Assembly: GCA_018136815.1 (NCBI GenBank)
Contig: CM030942.1
Location: 3,201,396 to 3,265,395, forward strand
DNA from: Isochrysis galbana
Lineage: Eukaryota > Haptophyta > Isochrysidales > Isochrysidaceae
Direction of reading: 5' to 3'
Length of the DNA: 64,000 nt
Position 1 is the stretch's first letter. Every line of letters begins with the position of its first letter. A program made the translations under genes and the position numbers. Shown here in pieces: positions 61,141 through 64,000 of this stretch. Under the pieces are notes generated by a model. That model made no database searches. It was not told where the DNA came from and was given only the letters and a program-made list of their open reading frames with translations.

Positions 61141-61184
61141 AAACAAAACTATTCGCATGGCCCTCTTTCGACGGAACGCGACCT
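61141..61184 (+). repeat. Repeat D, copy 3
   Basis: aaacaaaactattcgcatgg followed by ccctctttcgacggaacgcg, matching 57841-57893. Confidence 0.7.
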
Positions 61185-61427
61185 TGCGTCGTATTCGACG
61201 CCACACGAGCGGCAGCCTGCGTGTGCCCTTCCTGCCTACCTCTACCTCACCCTTCATTCATCCTGCTTCAACTAATTTTTGAAGCACATGGGTTGTGAGA
61301 GGCCATCTACTTCACTGAGATCCAGGCGTTGGAGGGGAAGTTCCCGTATCGTCTCGAGTGCCTTCGTTCCAGAGCAGGTACGCAGCCTGCTAGTCTCACA
61401 TATTCCGTCGGTAAGTCTATTCGCCGG

Positions 61428-61552
61428 AGTCGTCCCGCGGGGGGATTCCCGAATGCAAGCGGGGAGGGGGGCGGAACTTACGAGGGAAGGAATAAGGGGA
61501 TGCGGTCTCCCCCTGCGCCGAGCACGGCTACAGCCCGTGATCTCGGCCTTTG
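61428..61552 (+). repeat. Repeat C, copy 2
   Basis: Resembles 45340-45462 in the same orientation (gcggggggattc, gggatgcggtctccccctgc, gagcacgg, cccgtgatct). Confidence 0.65.
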
Positions 61553-61847
61553 CCAGCTTGCTCTCTCTCTCCTAGCAGCTAGCAGCAAGTGTGATGCGCC
61601 CCGCAGGGCATCTGCCCGGCCACATCCCCATCCCTACTTCAGCCCTCTGATTCCATGCAGGCGTGTGCAGCAGCTGCTGCCCTATGAACTTCACACTACG
61701 GTGTGTGCGCAGTTGCGTGCTATGCCTGCCACAGCCTCTTGCGTTGACGCGCTCGCCAAGCTTCACGCCTGTCCTCCTGCTTCAACTCCACCTCTCCACT
61801 TGTATGGTGTTGGTGAGTGATTCACCCGAATGCCATCCATAAAGCTC

Positions 61848-63326
61848 TCAAGTAGGTGTGTGGCTGATGGGGCCAAGATTGAGGCCTTCAATGCACACGA
61901 GCTCTTTACGAAGTGCTTCCACGAGCGCACTGGCGTGCGCCTTCTCGAAGCAAAGCGGAGGTTTAATGACGATGACATTGTTGTGCGGCCCATCGATGGA
62001 TGTCAGTATGCGATGGCGTTCCTTCAGCCTCGAGCAAAGCAACGACACCTCTGCCGTCGCGGGGTTTCGATGCTCTCGATCGCGCACAAAGTCGATACCT
62101 ATGAATAGTCCCAAACCTCGCACGTCTCCAATCAGCCGCCCAGCCCGCTCTTGCGCCAGAGTCCTAAGAGCAGCCATGAGGAAATCGCCGACAATTTGCG
62201 CCCTCTCTCGCAATCCTTCACGCTCAATGGTGTCGAGTACTGCAAGACCAGCGGCAGCGCAAACAGGGTTCCCTCCAAATGTGTTGAAGTATTCTGGCCC
62301 CATCGCAAATGCCTCGGAGATGCTACGGGTGGCCACGACCGCAGCGAGAGGCATGCCGTTGCCAAACGGCTTGCCCAAGGTCACGATATCCGGAACCACC
62401 TTCTGCTGCTCGAAAGCCCACCAGTTGGAGCCACACCTTCCGAGACCCGTCTGCACTTCATCGGCGATGCACACCCCGCCCTTGGCACGCACGGCAGCAT
62501 AGCACCGCTCAAGGTATCCCTCCGGCGGAAGGACCACTCCCGCGACCGACATCCCCGATTCGATAAAGAAGGCACAAACCCCATTGTCTCCAGTGCTGTA
62601 GCACGCCTCCTCAACATGTTGTGCGTAGCGGGAGCTGGCGTCGGCGCCACGATGGACGCCTCGGTAGGCGTCAGGTGTGGGGCATTTGGTAACCCACGGC
62701 TGCTGGCCTTTCCCATTGAAGGACTTGTGCTCAAACTTGTAGGGAGAGAGGGCCAGCGCCGAGATTGTGTGGCCATGATACGCGTGGTCCACGACAATGG
62801 TGCGATCAGAGCGGCCAGAATTGGCCGCACGAGCCAAGCGGAGAGCGAGATCGTTGGCCTCACTGCCCGAGTTGACAAAGAAGACCACACCGTCGCTGAG
62901 CGGCGACGGGAATGTGGCCAGCAGCCGGCGCGCGAGCTCGCACACCGTGGGGTGGAGGTACCTGGTGTTCGTGTTGAGCATGCTCACCTGTGAGCTCACC
63001 GCATTCACGACCGCCGGGTGACAGTGGCCGATGTGCGCGACATTGTTGCGCGTGTCCAGAAACTCCCGCCCGTTCTCGTCGTAGAGCATCACTCCGCGGC
63101 CCTCGACGAGCAGCAGAGGCTCAGAGTTGGCGTACGAGACCGTCTGCGCTGCGCAGAAGTCTCTGCGCCGCGAGGCGAGCAGCGCGTGCTTGCGTCCTCT
63201 CGCAGCACGGAAGGCTGAGAGACGGCGCCGCCGGCGCTGCCGCCACTCCGCCGAGAGCTCGACGAGCAGCGCTCCCAGCGCGGCGGCGAGCACGCCGAGC
63301 ACGCACCCGGAGCGAACCGCCATCAT
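61848..63326 (-). CDS. Class III PLP aminotransferase / phospho-lyase-like, membrane-anchored
   Basis: An intronless frame of 492 residues. Residues ~5-26 form one hydrophobic segment followed by a basic stretch (RQRRRRR), so the enzyme is probably anchored or imported. The fold-type I enzyme follows: NVAHIGHCHP, FFVNSGSEANDLALRLAR (~149-166), VVDHAYHGHT, the PLP aspartate in ADEVQTGLGR (D289) and the Schiff-base lysine in TLGKPFGNG (K319). Among class III enzymes, NTNTRYLH, SPYKF and DAYRG are reminiscent of the AGXT2-like group, which includes ethanolamine-phosphate and phosphohydroxylysine phospho-lyases (ETNPPL, PHYKPL). A true substrate call needs phylogeny. All catalytic residues that I can locate are present. 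Start 63326 is the first of two adjacent Met codons. Confidence 0.88.
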   Translation of the reverse strand: MMAVRSGCVLGVLAAALGALLVELSAEWRQRRRRRLSAFRAARGRKHALLASRRRDFCAAQTVSYANSEPLLLVEGRGVMLYDENGREFLDTRNNVAHIGHCHPAVVNAVSSQVSMLNTNTRYLHPTVCELARRLLATFPSPLSDGVVFFVNSGSEANDLALRLARAANSGRSDRTIVVDHAYHGHTISALALSPYKFEHKSFNGKGQQPWVTKCPTPDAYRGVHRGADASSRYAQHVEEACYSTGDNGVCAFFIESGMSVAGVVLPPEGYLERCYAAVRAKGGVCIADEVQTGLGRCGSNWWAFEQQKVVPDIVTLGKPFGNGMPLAAVVATRSISEAFAMGPEYFNTFGGNPVCAAAGLAVLDTIEREGLRERAQIVGDFLMAALRTLAQERAGRLIGDVRGLGLFIGIDFVRDREHRNPATAEVSLLCSRLKERHRILTSIDGPHNNVIVIKPPLCFEKAHASALVEALRKELVCIEGLNLGPISHTPT

Positions 63327-63957
63327 CCGCCGGCCGTCCCCGCTCGGCTCGAAACTCTCTCGCTCCCTCCCTCTCTTGTTCAGCTCGCCTTCGTTTTGTT
63401 GTTGGCTTGTCCCCTGCCTAATTCTTTACATTCCCGCCTTCGCGGGGGTCGCGGGTGAACTGCGGTTTGTGAGAATCTTGGGCACACCCTCTCTCCGCCA
63501 AACGGGGAGCCCCCCCCCCCTTCCCATCTCTCTCCCTCTCTCTGCTGTTCTCCTCTTCTTCCCCTCTTTCTCCCGCTACCTCTCCTTACCCTACGTTAGA
63601 GAGGGCGAGGGAGAGGGAGAGAGAGGGATGAGAGAGAGAGAGAGAGACGAGAAGAAGGAGACCGATTCCACGTAGACACACCGGATACATCGTCTTCCTC
63701 CTGCTTCCCCTCAACAAAGACGAGGATGGAAGGAAGATCCCCCCTCTCGCAGAGAGAGAGAGAGAGAGAAGGAAGATCCTCTCTCTCTCTCTGCTCTCTT
63801 TCTCTCTCTCGTTCGGGCTCTCTGCGAGAGGGGGACACAGGGAGAGGGCGGGGGAGAGAGAGAAGGGGGGTGGGGGGGGAGCGGGTTCTTTCTCTCCCTT
63901 CTCAAGTGATGGGGGAGGGGTCAGTTCCTCCTCCTCCTCCCCACTTCCACCGACGAC

Positions 63958-64000
<43 letters not shown>
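63327..64000. repeat. GA/CT microsatellite-rich upstream region
   Basis: 5' region of the aminotransferase gene. It contains CT tracts (63500-63560), GA tracts (63600-63660, 63755-63775, 63838-63870) and an uninterrupted (CT)n from about 63959 to the window end. No gene. Confidence 0.8.

Larger units (their letters stand above)
60886..61847. other. Intergenic with repeats D and C
   Basis: AT-rich to ~61140, then repeat D (61141-61184) and repeat C (61428-61552). The last 300 bp lead to the aminotransferase 3' end. Short frames here have no recognisable domain. Confidence 0.5.

Overview
The window is nuclear DNA from a eukaryote. Genes lie on both strands, several are split by short spliceosomal introns (about 75-370 nt) that keep phase, and the spaces between them hold microsatellites, dispersed repeats and an LTR retrotransposon. 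Two introns appear to use GC-AG ends. The gene set (PIEZO channel, tandem cyclic-nucleotide-gated channel, ABCF ATPase, G3E GTPase, Rix1-complex TEX10/IPI1, Aha1-like co-chaperone) fits a free-living protist. The GC-rich coding sequence and GC-AG introns make a unicellular alga, perhaps a haptophyte, the best guess, but no marker here proves the lineage. Two 100-base runs of N (22501-22600 and 38378-38477) are assembly gaps.

Layout. 0-4.1 kb: a phosphate-carrier-like SLC25 gene (-), a small retroposon-like insertion, a weak ORF, and a methyltransferase with a CCCH zinc finger (-). 4.9-16.2 kb: a complete PIEZO mechanosensitive channel gene (+) that I could resolve into 12 phase-consistent exons (3,094 residues), divergent from the methyltransferase gene. 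17.7-22.5 kb: a channel gene (-) with two complete S1-S6 plus cyclic-nucleotide-binding units in one polypeptide, cut by a gap at its 5' end. 23.2-23.9 kb: a three-exon DUF1810 gene (-). 24.6-38.4 kb: a nearly whole, young-looking Ty3/gypsy element with about 1.25-kb LTRs and a chromodomain. It carries a phage-type DNA methylase domain as apparent cargo.

38.5-48.1 kb: a small secreted or organelle-targeted protein gene (+), a ten-exon ABCF ATPase with an N-terminal SANT domain (+), and a TEX10/IPI1 gene (-) convergent to it. 48.6-53 kb is a repeat-rich island. A broken host gene and a second ORF are each interrupted by a segment flanked by perfect 17-18-bp direct repeats with a hairpin just inside the left repeat. 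Then come a G3E/CobW GTPase gene (+, 53.0-54.8 kb), a second repeat island that reuses pieces of the first (54.9-57.9 kb), a tail-anchored Aha1_N protein (+, 58.4-59.7 kb), GC-palindrome arrays, and a membrane-anchored class-III aminotransferase (-, 61.8-63.3 kb).

The genes do not form one pathway. PIEZO and the tandem channel are both predicted cation channels and may share a mechanosensory or second-messenger role, which is inference only. The strongest candidates for something undescribed are the methylase-bearing retroelement, the tandem channel, the SANT-ABCF fusion, and the family of insertions with 13-18-bp target repeats.
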